A stretch of 13,546 bases of DNA from JBCBKZ01 sp039026975 (GCA_039026975.1 JBCCLI010000159.1:1-13546), one strand, 5' to 3'. Counted from the stretch's first letter, positions 1-8,074 are shown. Translations and numbers: made by a program. The notes: generated by a model not told the origin, from the sequence alone.

Positions 1-7
1 CTTAGAC

Positions 8-394
8 ATGAGCAGATATCCCCGCTTCCATGTAGTCCTACAAAACACGGGAGATTTCCCCCTTAACATCTGGAAAGACTGGAACTCCTGGGGGTACTAT
101 AATTTATCCCTGATATTTTCTAGCCCTGATACCAGCTTTAAGATTCAGAAGAAGAACCCCAAAAGCTGGGATGGGGATTTTGCAGACTATTGGACTATCT
201 TACCAGATGAGCATCTAGTGTTAGAAATAGATATGCGAGCGGGCCTTTGGAAAGGAATCCCTGACTTATATGGGGAGACCCTGTCTGGAGAAATTTCCGC
301 TGTATATGAGAATAAGCCAGACGCCCTTGCATCTGAGTTTGGGATATGGACGGGAAAGCTCAGCACAGCCAGCTTCCCCGTGATTTTCAAGTAG
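8..394 (+). CDS. Hypothetical protein, possibly 5'-truncated by the window edge
   Basis: I do not recognise a named family. The 128 residues have no signal peptide or membrane segment in the visible part. They read as a small beta-rich domain, with the phrase QNTGDFPLNIWKDWNSWGYY near residues 12-31 and an IWTGKL motif near the C terminus. Similar W-N-S-W-G-Y-containing hypothetical proteins are, from memory, scattered through many bacteria without an assigned role. The frame stays open upstream of the first ATG to base 2, so the true start may lie outside the window and a leader peptide could be missing. It ends 3 bases before the stop codon of the convergent cytochrome b5-like gene. That the frame is coding is fairly safe; function is unknown. 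Confidence 0.7.
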   Translation: MSRYPRFHVVLQNTGDFPLNIWKDWNSWGYYNLSLIFSSPDTSFKIQKKNPKSWDGDFADYWTILPDEHLVLEIDMRAGLWKGIPDLYGETLSGEISAVYENKPDALASEFGIWTGKLSTASFPVIFK

Positions 395-397
395 CTA

Positions 398-628
398 TTA
401 GGAAACGAGCTTCCCTACCACTTTCATAGTTTTGAATACGTGATCTGTATGAGGGGCATCTGGTAATTCCTCTGTCAGGTCTTGTCCAGACCAGTGATCA
501 TAATGCATCCCATTTCTCCAATGCCTACTCCTTCCCACATCATAGATAAGTCCTTTATAGGCTACCCATATTTCTTCTCTGTCCTGCCCATTCCGAGTAG
601 CAAGCTGAGATCTCGTAAATTCTTCCAT
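398..628 (-). CDS. Small cytochrome b5-like heme/steroid-binding domain protein
   Basis: This 76-residue single-domain protein matches the small bacterial cytochrome b5-like fold. It opens with EEFTRSQLATRNG, continues with VAYKGLIYDV (residues 22-31), and carries the H-x-x-G-x-D-L-T signature at HWSGQDLT (residues 45-52), followed by DAPH (57-60). His45 and His60 are the likely axial heme ligands by family analogy; His42 and His63 are alternatives. No signal peptide or anchor is seen, so it should be cytoplasmic. The start codon directly abuts the asd stop codon (zero spacer), so it is the second gene of an asd operon and probably translationally coupled. Redox partner and physiological role cannot be read from the sequence. 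Family assignment is good, heme binding is inferred. Confidence 0.8.
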   Translation of the reverse strand: MEEFTRSQLATRNGQDREEIWVAYKGLIYDVGRSRHWRNGMHYDHWSGQDLTEELPDAPHTDHVFKTMKVVGKLVS

Positions 629-1618
629 CTAAATCTTCCCCTTTTCCAGGAGGCTTTCCGCTATTTGGACAGCATTGGTGGCTGCCCCTTTACGAAGATT
701 ATCTGATACTATCCAGAGATTTAACCCATTTTTAATGGATTCATCTCTGCGTATTCTTCCGACGAAGACTTCATTTTTATTATGGGCATCATGTGGAGTG
801 GGATAAACCTGTTTCTTAGGATCATCCATCACTATGACTCCGGGCGTATCCGCTAACATGCTTCTCACTCCTTCCACGGTGAATGGACGCTCGAACTCTA
901 TGTTGACAGCCTCAGAGTGTCCCCCAATAACTGGGACTCTTACAGCTGTGGCAGTAATGGGAAGGTCAGGCTCATCCAGGATCTTACGGGTCTCATATAC
1001 GAGTTTCATTTCCTCCTTAGTGTAATCATTCTCCAGAAAGATATCACAGTGAGGGATACAGTTCATGTCTATTCTCCGGGGATACACCGCGCTTACTCCC
1101 TCCGTTCCTTCCCGCTCCCCCATTAACTGGTCTACGGCAGCTTTTCCTGTCCCAGTTACACTTTGATAAGTGGAAATAACTAACCTTTTAATGGTAAAGG
1201 CTTGGTGAAGGGGAGCTAGGGCTACCACCATCTGTATGGTAGAACAGTTAGGATTAGCTATGATCATGGAGCCGTTAACGGATTCCATATTTACTTCAGG
1301 AACTACCAGAGGTACTTCCTTTTCCATTCTCCATGCAGAGGAGTTATCTACTACCCTGGTGCCTACTTCTGCAAACTTAGGGGCAAACTGCTTACTGACG
1401 CTACCACCAGCCGAAAACAAAGCAATAGCTGGCTTAGCAGCTATCCCATCCTCCATACTCACCACAGTGTAGGGTTTTCCCTTGAAAGTAACTGTCTTTC
1501 CTACTGATTTTTGGGAGGCTACGGGTATGAGTTCCGTTACTGGAAACTGTGTTTCTTCTAACAGGTTCAGCATCTCTGTGCCTACCAGTCCTGTTACGCC
1601 TACTACAGCTACTTTCAT
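629..1618 (-). CDS. asd: Aspartate-semialdehyde dehydrogenase
   Basis: The enzyme makes L-aspartate 4-semialdehyde from aspartyl phosphate with NADPH, the branch point to lysine/diaminopimelate, threonine and methionine. The 329-residue length is normal for the family. The N terminus holds the nucleotide-binding VVGVTGLVG (residues 5-13). NPNCST gives the catalytic cysteine at Cys125. QSVTGTGK (152-159) and GGHSEA (232-237, His234 being the usual acid/base) complete the active site, and SAGGS (69-73) is also typical. A plausible -7 box lies about 33 bases upstream of the start. No terminator separates it from the cytochrome b5-like gene whose ATG follows the TAG directly. The upstream manC gene is isolated by a terminator, so asd probably has its own promoter. 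Confidence 0.97.
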   Translation of the reverse strand: MKVAVVGVTGLVGTEMLNLLEETQFPVTELIPVASQKSVGKTVTFKGKPYTVVSMEDGIAAKPAIALFSAGGSVSKQFAPKFAEVGTRVVDNSSAWRMEKEVPLVVPEVNMESVNGSMIIANPNCSTIQMVVALAPLHQAFTIKRLVISTYQSVTGTGKAAVDQLMGEREGTEGVSAVYPRRIDMNCIPHCDIFLENDYTKEEMKLVYETRKILDEPDLPITATAVRVPVIGGHSEAVNIEFERPFTVEGVRSMLADTPGVIVMDDPKKQVYPTPHDAHNKNEVFVGRIRRDESIKNGLNLWIVSDNLRKGAATNAVQIAESLLEKGKI

Positions 1619-1650
1619 ATTATGTGATGTTTATGATGTTAAAATGTGCG

Positions 1651-1658
1651 CAAAAATA
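1651..1658 (-). promoter_or_regulatory. Putative -7 promoter box for asd
   Basis: On the minus strand this reads TATTTTTG, an exact match to the Bacteroidetes -7 consensus TAnnTTTG, about 33 bases upstream of the asd ATG and downstream of the manC terminator. A matching -33 TTG element at the usual spacing is not evident, so this is a motif match only. Confidence 0.45.
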
Positions 1659-1711
1659 GAGAATATCCCTGAATAAGGAAATCATTAGTTCCAATATTCG
1701 TAAGAATAATC

Positions 1712-1752
1712 ATAAAAAATAGCGAACACCCTAATGAAAGGGTATCGCTATT
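1712..1752 (-). terminator. Intrinsic terminator of manC
   Basis: The arms AATAGCGA (1718-1725) and TCGCTATT (1745-1752) pair perfectly, and after a small bulge ACCCT (1728-1732) pairs with AGGGT (1739-1743) around a 6-base loop. Read on the minus strand, the hairpin is followed by a run of six T. It lies about 50 bases beyond the manC stop and insulates asd from manC transcription. Confidence 0.85.
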
Positions 1753-1800
1753 ACAAATCTTATATGTGTTATGTCGTGAAGAGCTGAAAAGTCTTAGCGC

Positions 1801-2883
1801 TTACACAAAGGTTTCTCCGTACTTGGTGCGCATATCCCCCACGATCTGCTTAATAAATTGTTCATTCTCCTTTCGGCAGATTAGGAGCGCATCATCAGTA
1901 TCTACTACGATGAAGCCTTCTAGTCCGTCCAGTACCACTACCTTATCTTTTTTAGAGACCCTGATGACATTATCCTTACAGTCATAGAAAACGGTCTGAT
2001 CAGGTGCTGCATTACCTTCCTCATCTTGTTCAGTGTGGGCATGCACAGAACTCCAGGTACCTAAATCACTCCATGAGAAGCTGGAAGGGATTACATAGAC
2101 ATTCTGGGCTTTCTCCATGATTCCATAATCTATGGAAATATTTTTGCAGGTGCCGTAAAGCTGCTTGATGGCCTCCCCTTCTTTATCTGTGTAATAGACT
2201 GAGCTAATTTCAGAGAAAGGCTCTGCAATCTCTGGAAGGAAGGAGGAAAAGGCATTGATAATGGTCTGAGTAGAAAAAATGAAAATCCCACTATTCCAGA
2301 GGAAATCACCACTGGCTAGAAAGGATTTTGCCAGCTCAAGATTAGGCTTCTCTGTAAAGGTTTTTACTTTATAGTAGCCACTCCCATTTTCCCCTTTCAG
2401 ATATTGTATGTACCCGTAGCCTGTATCAGGCCTGGAAGGGGTAATCCCCAAGGTCACAATCACCTCTTTCTTAGCAGCTGTGTTCATGGCCAGGAGGATG
2501 TCTTCCTTAAACATGTCCTCATCCTGAATAAGGTGATCTGCTGGTGCTACCACCAGGGTAGCATCAGGATTTTCAGTGTGTATTTTATAGGCTGCATAGG
2601 CTACACAGGGAGCCGTGTTTCTGCCTATGGGTTCCAGGAGAATTTGATCTTGACGTAGTTCAGGTAATTGTTCTTTTACCAAGTCATTATAGCGCTCATT
2701 GGTAACTATGTAGATATTCTCCTTGGGGATGTAGGAGGCAAATCGATCAAAGGTTTCTTGCACAAGTGATTTTCCGCGGCCAAGGATGTCGTGAAATTGC
2801 TTGGGGAATTGGGTCCGGCTGACGGGCCAGAACCTGGTGCCAATTCCTCCAGCCATGATTACCACATAAAAATTTTCTCGCAT
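1801..2883 (-). CDS. manC: Mannose-1-phosphate guanylyltransferase (GDP-mannose pyrophosphorylase)
   Basis: It converts mannose-1-phosphate and GTP to GDP-mannose, the activated sugar for glycans, polysaccharide and GDP-fucose. The nucleotidyltransferase signature GGIGTRFWPVSR with PKQ is at residues 12-29, Lys28 being the usual catalytic lysine. EPIGRNTAP (84-92), PADH (114-117, metal-binding Asp), FTEKP (176-180) and WNSGIF (196-201) follow in the family order. At 360 residues it is the short monofunctional form; it lacks the C-terminal phosphomannose isomerase cupin of the roughly 470-residue bifunctional enzymes. It is transcribed alone, between a putative -7 box upstream and an intrinsic terminator downstream. 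No other capsule or glycan genes are adjacent. The symbol follows general usage; rfbM is a synonym. Confidence 0.95.
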   Translation of the reverse strand: MRENFYVVIMAGGIGTRFWPVSRTQFPKQFHDILGRGKSLVQETFDRFASYIPKENIYIVTNERYNDLVKEQLPELRQDQILLEPIGRNTAPCVAYAAYKIHTENPDATLVVAPADHLIQDEDMFKEDILLAMNTAAKKEVIVTLGITPSRPDTGYGYIQYLKGENGSGYYKVKTFTEKPNLELAKSFLASGDFLWNSGIFIFSTQTIINAFSSFLPEIAEPFSEISSVYYTDKEGEAIKQLYGTCKNISIDYGIMEKAQNVYVIPSSFSWSDLGTWSSVHAHTEQDEEGNAAPDQTVFYDCKDNVIRVSKKDKVVVLDGLEGFIVVDTDDALLICRKENEQFIKQIVGDMRTKYGETFV

Positions 2884-3208
2884 GAAAAGATGTATTTGTA
2901 AAATTAGCTATAGGTATAGGTAGCTGTTTCTGTCACAAATATAACCTAAAGAATCCGAACGTAAGAAGGTAATAATCAAGCATTCATAATTGTTCAAAAA
3001 AACGTAATATTACTACTACAAAACAATGTTAAGCCTAATCTTGGATTAAGTAAAAATAATACATCCAAGTAGTAATTATTCACTCCTAAACCGTGATAAA
3101 CCTTTCATGAATACCAGATAACCCTTCATAATCTAATAAAAGAGAAAAAACATAAGATATTTTTTATTTATCTGTGACCTTACGCCCTTAACCTACTCTT
3201 AACCTAAA
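2884..3208. other. AT-rich divergent spacer between manC and the coiled-coil gene
   Basis: No gene-sized frame or RNA gene is recognisable here. It holds the putative manC -7 box (2936-2943). It also has a perfect 10-bp palindrome GTAATATTAC at 3004-3013 and a weak hairpin of AATAATAC (3055-3062) with GTAATTATT (3072-3080). A convincing TAnnTTTG promoter for the rightward gene was not found. The length is more than two divergent promoters need. Confidence 0.6.
2936..2943 (-). promoter_or_regulatory. Putative -7 promoter box for manC
   Basis: The minus strand reads TATATTTG, an exact match to the Bacteroidetes TAnnTTTG -7 box, about 53 bases upstream of the manC ATG. No good -33 element at the expected 19-21 base spacing is visible, so the call rests on one motif and its position. 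Confidence 0.5.
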
Positions 3209-3220
3209 ATGAACACCGAT

Positions 3221-3883
3221 ATGAGGAACATTAACATTTTTTTAGTCATCATTCTGTTATCTATCAGCCCATTAGCTGCCCAGCAGGCTGTAGAGGGTTC
3301 TTATCCTTTCATGAGAAAGATGGCAGAGAACGCCAATGGAATTAGAGTTTCCCTAAAAGGAACGCCTGAAAGTGTGGGTCAGGCCATACAAGAGGAATTT
3401 GCTATCCATACCAAGGTAAAAGCTAAAAAGGTCAAGAAAGACCTTTATGTGTATGAGTCAGCGGTCATAGCACCTATCTCAGATAAAAAAGTGAACTATT
3501 ACTACAGAATCATACCTGACGGAAAAAGGTGTACGGTAGAGCTATTCCTATCTCCTGGAAACAATAACTTTTGGGATTCTGACAAATTCTACGAAGAAAT
3601 GAATGCTGCTAAAGCTATGCTGGAAGGGATGGATGAAGGGGTGGTACTTGCCCAGCTTCAGTCTGAAATTGAAGAAAAGAAAGAGAGCTTGGAAGATGTT
3701 GAGAAGAGACAGGCTGAGCTGGTAAAAAACGAGGAAAAAATGATCAAACAGATCCAAAAGCTGGAAGAGGAGCTGAAAGCGAATCAGGCAGAACAGCTTA
3801 AAATAGCAGAAAGACTAGCTGCTGAAAAGACAACCCTGGAAAATTTGGAACAGGAATTCTCTAGAAAGAATAATAGAAGGTAG
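3221..3883 (+). CDS. Secreted coiled-coil protein of unknown function
   Basis: A typical signal peptide (MRNINIFLVIILLSISPLAA, cleavage near A-A-Q) is followed by a compact alpha/beta region of about 110 residues. The remainder, roughly the last 75 residues, is a long charged coiled coil rich in E, K and Q (LEDVEKRQAELVKNEEK and onwards). Similar signal-peptide plus coiled-coil hypotheticals occur, from memory, in other Bacteroidetes. The product should be periplasmic, since no lipobox or second membrane segment is seen. I chose the ATG at 3221 because it places the charged N-terminus directly before the hydrophobic core; an ATG at 3209 would add four residues (MNTD) and is equally open. The gene is monocistronic, ending at a strong terminator. 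A chaperone- or adaptor-like role is only a guess. Confidence 0.75.
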   Translation: MRNINIFLVIILLSISPLAAQQAVEGSYPFMRKMAENANGIRVSLKGTPESVGQAIQEEFAIHTKVKAKKVKKDLYVYESAVIAPISDKKVNYYYRIIPDGKRCTVELFLSPGNNNFWDSDKFYEEMNAAKAMLEGMDEGVVLAQLQSEIEEKKESLEDVEKRQAELVKNEEKMIKQIQKLEEELKANQAEQLKIAERLAAEKTTLENLEQEFSRKNNRR

Positions 3884-3915
3884 TAAGGGAAAAATGCATT
3901 ACACATGAGATCAGA

Positions 3916-3942
3916 AGTCACCTCTTTGGGGTGGCTTTTTTT
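3916..3942 (+). terminator. Intrinsic terminator after the coiled-coil gene
   Basis: AGTCACCTC (3916-3924) pairs with GGGGTGGCT (3928-3936) over nine pairs including two G-U wobbles, with a three-base loop and a run of seven T ending at 3942. It lies about 33 bases past the stop codon and separates this gene from the helicase operon. Confidence 0.9.
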
Positions 3943-4171
3943 ATAGGAAGAAAATAAGTACTTGATCAACCTAAATCGATCTGTAACCCATAGGTGTGAT
4001 CCCTTCTGGATCATTCTGCTAACGAACTAGAAATCTACCTAATGGAAACTCTTCAAGGTTCTAACATGAACTAATCTACGCACATGGAGAAACTAGAAGT
4101 ATAATTTCCTCTATTAATTCCCTAAACCCATCACCCTATTAGCAGTTAAGCTAATACACTAAGACTGAACT

Positions 4172-6670
4172 ATGGTAGGGTTGGACGCAGTACTATCTGA
4201 TCAACAAGTTGCAAATCTCTTGAATGAAGGGAAATCCTGGTATTCCCAACGGGCTTGGAAGGCTTTTCCTTTCCAGATAGAGATGATGGAAAAATACCTC
4301 ACTGGCTATCAGGGCCTGTTAAATGCCCCTACGGGAAGTGGAAAAACCTACGCTGCCTGGATTCCCATCCTGTTAGAGCATCTCCACCTTAAAAAACACC
4401 ATCCTACCCAACTTAAAAAGGGCCTTCAGGCTATTTGGATTACGCCCCTGCGTGCCCTTTCCAAGGACATTAGCCATGCTACTCAGGTAGCCTGTGATGA
4501 GCTACAGACAGGCTGGAAGGTGGAAATACGGACTGGAGATACTTCTTCTAGTGTGAAGGCTCGCCAGAAAAGACGCATGCCAGAAGGGCTGGTAACCACC
4601 CCTGAGAGCATGCATGTCCTATTCTCTTCCAAGAACCACGAAAAGCTCTTTGAAGGGGTAAAGGCTATCGTCATAGACGAGTGGCATGAATTATTAGGCT
4701 CTAAGCGAGGAACCCAGGTAGAGCTTCTCATAGCCCGTATCAGAAAAATTTCTCCTCAGGTAAAGGTTTGGGGCATTTCAGCTACCATAGGAAATATGGA
4801 AGAAGGCATGAAGTCCTTATTGGGTGGCAGCTATCATCAACTCCCCCACGCTCTGGTAAAAGCTGACATTGAAAAGAAAATAGAAGTAACCTCTGTTCTA
4901 CCTAAGGAAATAGAAAAGTTTCCCTGGTCAGGCCACCTGGGGATACATATGGTAGATCATGTACTACCCATCATTGAAAAGAGCCAGTCTACCCTCATCT
5001 TCACCAATACACGTGCACAAGCTGAAATTTGGTATAGGGCGCTGCTAGAAGCGGAGCCTGACCTGGCAGGTGTACTGGCTATGCATCATGGCTCCATAGC
5101 CGCTGAAACCAGGGCATGGGTGGAACAGGCCCTACATGATGGAGTGCTAAAGGTGGTAGTGTGTACCTCTAGCCTGGACTTGGGAGTAGATTTCAGGCCG
5201 GTGGATACCATCATCCAGGTAGGAGGGCCTAAGGGCGTAGCCAGATTTGTGCAACGGGCGGGCAGGAGTGGACACAGACCAGGAGAAGTCAGTAGAATTT
5301 ACTTTGTCCCCACGCACTCCCTGGAACTAATAGAAGCAGCCGCCCTTAGACAGGCCGTAGCCGAAAAAAGCATAGAGGACAGAATCCCTATTGCAGAGCC
5401 CCTGGATGTCCTCATTCAGTATTTAGTAACCTTAGCCGTAGCTAATGGCTTTTATCCTCAAGAAGTGCTGGAAGAAGTGAGAACTTCCTGGGCTTACCGG
5501 GAGCTAACCCAAGAGTCCTTTGAATGGGCTTTGGATTTTATAACCACCGGAGGTAAGTCGCTATTCGCTTATCAGGAGTATAAAAAAGTGGAAATTGAGG
5601 AATCAGGACTGTACAAGGTAAATAGTAAGCGAATAGCCCTTCAGCATAGACTTTCCATTGGGACTATTGTAGGAGATGTAAATCTGATGGTAAAATATGT
5701 GAAGGGAGGTAAAATAGGTACCATAGAAGAAAGCTTTATTACTAAACTTAAGCCGGGTGATGTCTTCTGGTTTGCAGGAAAAAGCCTGGAACTAGTAAGA
5801 GTGAGGAATATGGAGGTCCAGGTAAAAAAGTCTAAAAGTAAAAAAGGGGTAGTCCCTCGCTGGATGGGGAGCAGGATGAAGCTTAGCTCAGAAATGTCTC
5901 GTCTGTTAAGAGACAAGATGGATAGCTACCTCAGCCGGTCTATAGCTGACATAGAGCTAGAAAAGTTGAAAGGCTTACTGGACGTACAAAATAATTGGTC
6001 GGTAGTCCCCTCCTCACAGGAATGCCTCATAGAATACATGCAAAGTAGGGAGGGCTACCATCTCTTCATTTATCCCCTGGAAGGAAGGGTTTTACATGAA
6101 ATCCTGGGTGCACTTTGTGCCTGGAGAATCTCCCAGCTGACCTCCATCACCTTCTCCATAGCCATGAATGATTATGGATTTGAGCTACTCTCTGACCAGG
6201 AGATCCCAATAGAAGAGGCGCTGGAAGCAGGGCTATTTTCTCCAGAAGGCCTAGGAGAAGACATCATGAGAAGTATCAATCAGACAGAAATGGCTAACCG
6301 TAGATTCAGAGAGGTAGCTACTGTCTCAGGCTTGATCTTTCAGGGGTATCCAGGTAAGGCCATGAAAACCAAACACCTACAGGCATCTACCTCCTTACTA
6401 TTTAAGGTTTTCCAGCAATATGAGCCGGACAGCCTCCTTCTCCAGCAAGCCTATAATGAAGTCCTCAATTATGAAATTGATGGAGATAGGCTGAAAATAG
6501 CATTGGAAAGGCTTGATAGTAAGCACATTGTCCTGACCCGCCCTAAGCGATTTACCCCTTTCTGCTTCCCTATTATGGTTGACCGCTTGCGTGAAAGGCT
6601 TACTTCTGAGAAATTAGTGGATCGCATAGCGAAAATGAAGGTCCAACTAGAAAAATACATCCCTGACTAA
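4172..6670 (+). CDS. Ligase-associated DNA damage response DEXH-box helicase (Lhr-like)
   Basis: An 832-residue superfamily 2 ATPase of the Lhr-like, ligase-associated group (TIGR04121 type by motif content). It should translocate on or unwind nucleic acid during DNA repair in the cytoplasm. Visible motifs: FPFQ with Gln35 before the core; Walker A APTGSGKT (52-59); TPLRAL (91-96); TTPES (142-146); Walker B/DEXH as DEWH (169-172); SATIGN (203-208); FTNTRAQAE (277-285); TSSLDLGVDF (332-341); and QRAGRSGHRPG (361-371) for motif VI. The C-terminal half after about residue 400 matches the Lhr-type winged-helix/core region in length. An in-frame TGA two codons upstream of the ATG fixes it as the earliest possible start. 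Its stop overlaps the pdeM start by one base. The partner ligase and exonuclease are not adjacent in this window. Confidence 0.93.
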   Translation: MVGLDAVLSDQQVANLLNEGKSWYSQRAWKAFPFQIEMMEKYLTGYQGLLNAPTGSGKTYAAWIPILLEHLHLKKHHPTQLKKGLQAIWITPLRALSKDISHATQVACDELQTGWKVEIRTGDTSSSVKARQKRRMPEGLVTTPESMHVLFSSKNHEKLFEGVKAIVIDEWHELLGSKRGTQVELLIARIRKISPQVKVWGISATIGNMEEGMKSLLGGSYHQLPHALVKADIEKKIEVTSVLPKEIEKFPWSGHLGIHMVDHVLPIIEKSQSTLIFTNTRAQAEIWYRALLEAEPDLAGVLAMHHGSIAAETRAWVEQALHDGVLKVVVCTSSLDLGVDFRPVDTIIQVGGPKGVARFVQRAGRSGHRPGEVSRIYFVPTHSLELIEAAALRQAVAEKSIEDRIPIAEPLDVLIQYLVTLAVANGFYPQEVLEEVRTSWAYRELTQESFEWALDFITTGGKSLFAYQEYKKVEIEESGLYKVNSKRIALQHRLSIGTIVGDVNLMVKYVKGGKIGTIEESFITKLKPGDVFWFAGKSLELVRVRNMEVQVKKSKSKKGVVPRWMGSRMKLSSEMSRLLRDKMDSYLSRSIADIELEKLKGLLDVQNNWSVVPSSQECLIEYMQSREGYHLFIYPLEGRVLHEILGALCAWRISQLTSITFSIAMNDYGFELLSDQEIPIEEALEAGLFSPEGLGEDIMRSINQTEMANRRFREVATVSGLIFQGYPGKAMKTKHLQASTSLLFKVFQQYEPDSLLLQQAYNEVLNYEIDGDRLKIALERLDSKHIVLTRPKRFTPFCFPIMVDRLRERLTSEKLVDRIAKMKVQLEKYIPD

Positions 6671-7350
6671 TGGCCCTAGAGGCACACATACATCCTGGCG
6701 CAATTACCGTAAACTGGCAATCGCATACCTTACAACTACTTCCTGAAAAAGCCATTTTCTGGCCTGAGAAAGAGGCTTTACTGGTAGCTGATCTGCACCT
6801 GGGAAAAAGTGGACATTTTCAGTCTCACGGAATACCCATCCCTGGAGACGTACTCTATAAGGACCTGACCAACCTGGGAACCCTGATCAACAAGCTAAAT
6901 CCTCAGCACCTTATCATCTTGGGAGATCTTTTCCACAGCCAGTATAATGTAGAATGGACCATCTGTGAGACATTCTTTCAGGATCTTCTCTCGAATGCTC
7001 TCAAGCCCCTGAAAATCACCCTTTTACTAGGTAATCATGACATTCTCCACAGAAGGCACTTTTTAGAGGCAGGATTTAATCTTACCCATAGCCTGGAAAC
7101 AGAAGGTATATGTATGCAGCATGAGCCTGATGATAAGGTTGATTTACCCCTCATATACGGCCATATACATCCAGGCATTCGACTCATAGGCAGAGGGAGG
7201 CAGAAACTGTCCTTACCCTGTTTTAAGTTGGGAGAAAAGGACCTAATCATGCCTGCATTTGGGCAGTTTACGGGCTTGTATAACATCCAAGCGGTAGAAG
7301 GAGATGAGGTATATGCCATTGCAGAAGGCCAGGTAATTCAGGTCCTGTAG
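6670..7350 (+). CDS. pdeM: Ligase-associated DNA damage response endonuclease PdeM (metallophosphoesterase)
   Basis: A 226-residue calcineurin-like metallophosphoesterase. The two-metal site motifs are in order: DLH (Asp41, His43), GD (85-86), GNHD (121-124), a lone His151, and GHIH (164-167). MPAFGQFTG (194-202) is a further conserved phrase of the PdeM family (TIGR04123 type). The family is annotated as an endonuclease/phosphoesterase working with the ligase-associated helicase in DNA repair; the exact substrate is inference. The start is coupled to the helicase stop by a TAATG overlap, so both are made from one message in close ratio. The stop lies one base from the stop of the convergent rhomboid gene. 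Confidence in the family is high; biochemical role is by association. Confidence 0.92.
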   Translation: MALEAHIHPGAITVNWQSHTLQLLPEKAIFWPEKEALLVADLHLGKSGHFQSHGIPIPGDVLYKDLTNLGTLINKLNPQHLIILGDLFHSQYNVEWTICETFFQDLLSNALKPLKITLLLGNHDILHRRHFLEAGFNLTHSLETEGICMQHEPDDKVDLPLIYGHIHPGIRLIGRGRQKLSLPCFKLGEKDLIMPAFGQFTGLYNIQAVEGDEVYAIAEGQVIQVL

Positions 7351-7366
7351 GCTAGCTATTTTTTTT
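7326..7366 (+). terminator. Possible terminator of the helicase-pdeM operon
   Basis: An imperfect stem, AGGC plus CAGG (7326-7333) with CCTG and GGCT (7344-7353, small bulge and one mismatch), is followed a few bases later by eight T (7359-7366). It overlaps the end of pdeM and the C-terminal codons of the convergent rhomboid gene. The T-run is clear, the stem is weak. Confidence 0.35.
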
Positions 7367-7981
7367 GCTCTTGCTTAATGTAGGATCTGCTGGAAGTGTT
7401 CCTGCTTTAGGGGTAACCGGGGCAGAGACATCATTAGCATCTGTAAGAATAAAACCGAAAATCCCCCCACATATTCCTCCTATGATATGGGCAAACTGGG
7501 ATACATCATCATTACTCACAGATTGGTAGACCTCTTTCCCTAGAAATAAAATCACAATCAAAATAAATGTTAAAGGGATTTTCCCAGATCTAGCATTAGC
7601 AAAGGACCCTAAGAGAATCATCATAAAGGCTACCCCACTAGCCCCTAGCAGCGCTGTATCAAAGAAAAGAATCTGTAGAACACCTGTGATCAGGGCTGTT
7701 ACGAGAATCATCAGAATGAGATTTTTAGAGCCGTATTTTTCTTCAAGAATAGGACCTATCAGGAGAATGAGGGTAAAATTACTCACCAAGTGTTCCCAAT
7801 TGATATGACCTATAACATGAGAAAATAGCCTGAAATACCAGACAGGATTGAGGAAGTCCACTACTGGATAAATAGTAAAGAATCCCATCAACTCCCCTGG
7901 AATTACCTGACTAAGAAGTAAAACGGCAGCTGACAGAAGTGCATAATTCAATACTACAGGAGAATTATATTGAATACTCAT
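7352..7981 (-). CDS. Rhomboid family intramembrane serine protease
   Basis: A 209-residue polytopic membrane protein that should cleave transmembrane substrates within the membrane. The catalytic dyad is visible: Ser115 in GASG (113-116) and His165 in AHIIGG (164-169). The conserved H-x-x-x-N stretch of the second transmembrane helix is present as HINWEHLVSN (59-68). The six-helix core fits the length. After the last helix there is a 28-residue polar tail (about 182-209), rich in P, T and K and likely cytoplasmic. Substrates are unknown. It runs convergent to pdeM, with one base between stops, and divergent from the DUF423 gene. The assignment is safe at family level. Confidence 0.92.
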   Translation of the reverse strand: MSIQYNSPVVLNYALLSAAVLLLSQVIPGELMGFFTIYPVVDFLNPVWYFRLFSHVIGHINWEHLVSNFTLILLIGPILEEKYGSKNLILMILVTALITGVLQILFFDTALLGASGVAFMMILLGSFANARSGKIPLTFILIVILFLGKEVYQSVSNDDVSQFAHIIGGICGGIFGFILTDANDVSAPVTPKAGTLPADPTLSKSKKNS

Positions 7982-8002
7982 CTAAATCGTGTTAATTCGT
8001 CG

Positions 8003-8010
8003 CAAATTAA
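8003..8010 (-). promoter_or_regulatory. Weak -7 box candidate for the rhomboid gene
   Basis: The minus strand reads TTAATTTG, one mismatch from TAnnTTTG, about 22 bases upstream of the rhomboid ATG. Two GTATACT heptamers (8014-8020 and 8029-8035) sit just upstream in the same divergent spacer and could be part of the rightward promoter or an operator. Confidence 0.3.
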
Positions 8011-8074
8011 GGGGTATACTCTACATGCGTATACTGAAAAATACCAATAGAGGTTGACTTCCAATCAAGCAGAC

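Noticed and set aside
3997..4013. Small hairpin TGATCC / GGATCA upstream of the helicase gene
   Set aside because: Six base pairs without a T-run or a nearby start codon; too common to call a regulatory element.
3784..4014. Minus-strand frame of 76 codons across the coiled-coil gene end
   Set aside because: It is antisense to a coding region and to a clear terminator, and its composition is that of a shadow frame.
8054..8074. TTG start for the DUF423 gene
   Set aside because: It adds only polar residues before the usual family N terminus; the ATG at 8075 fits better.
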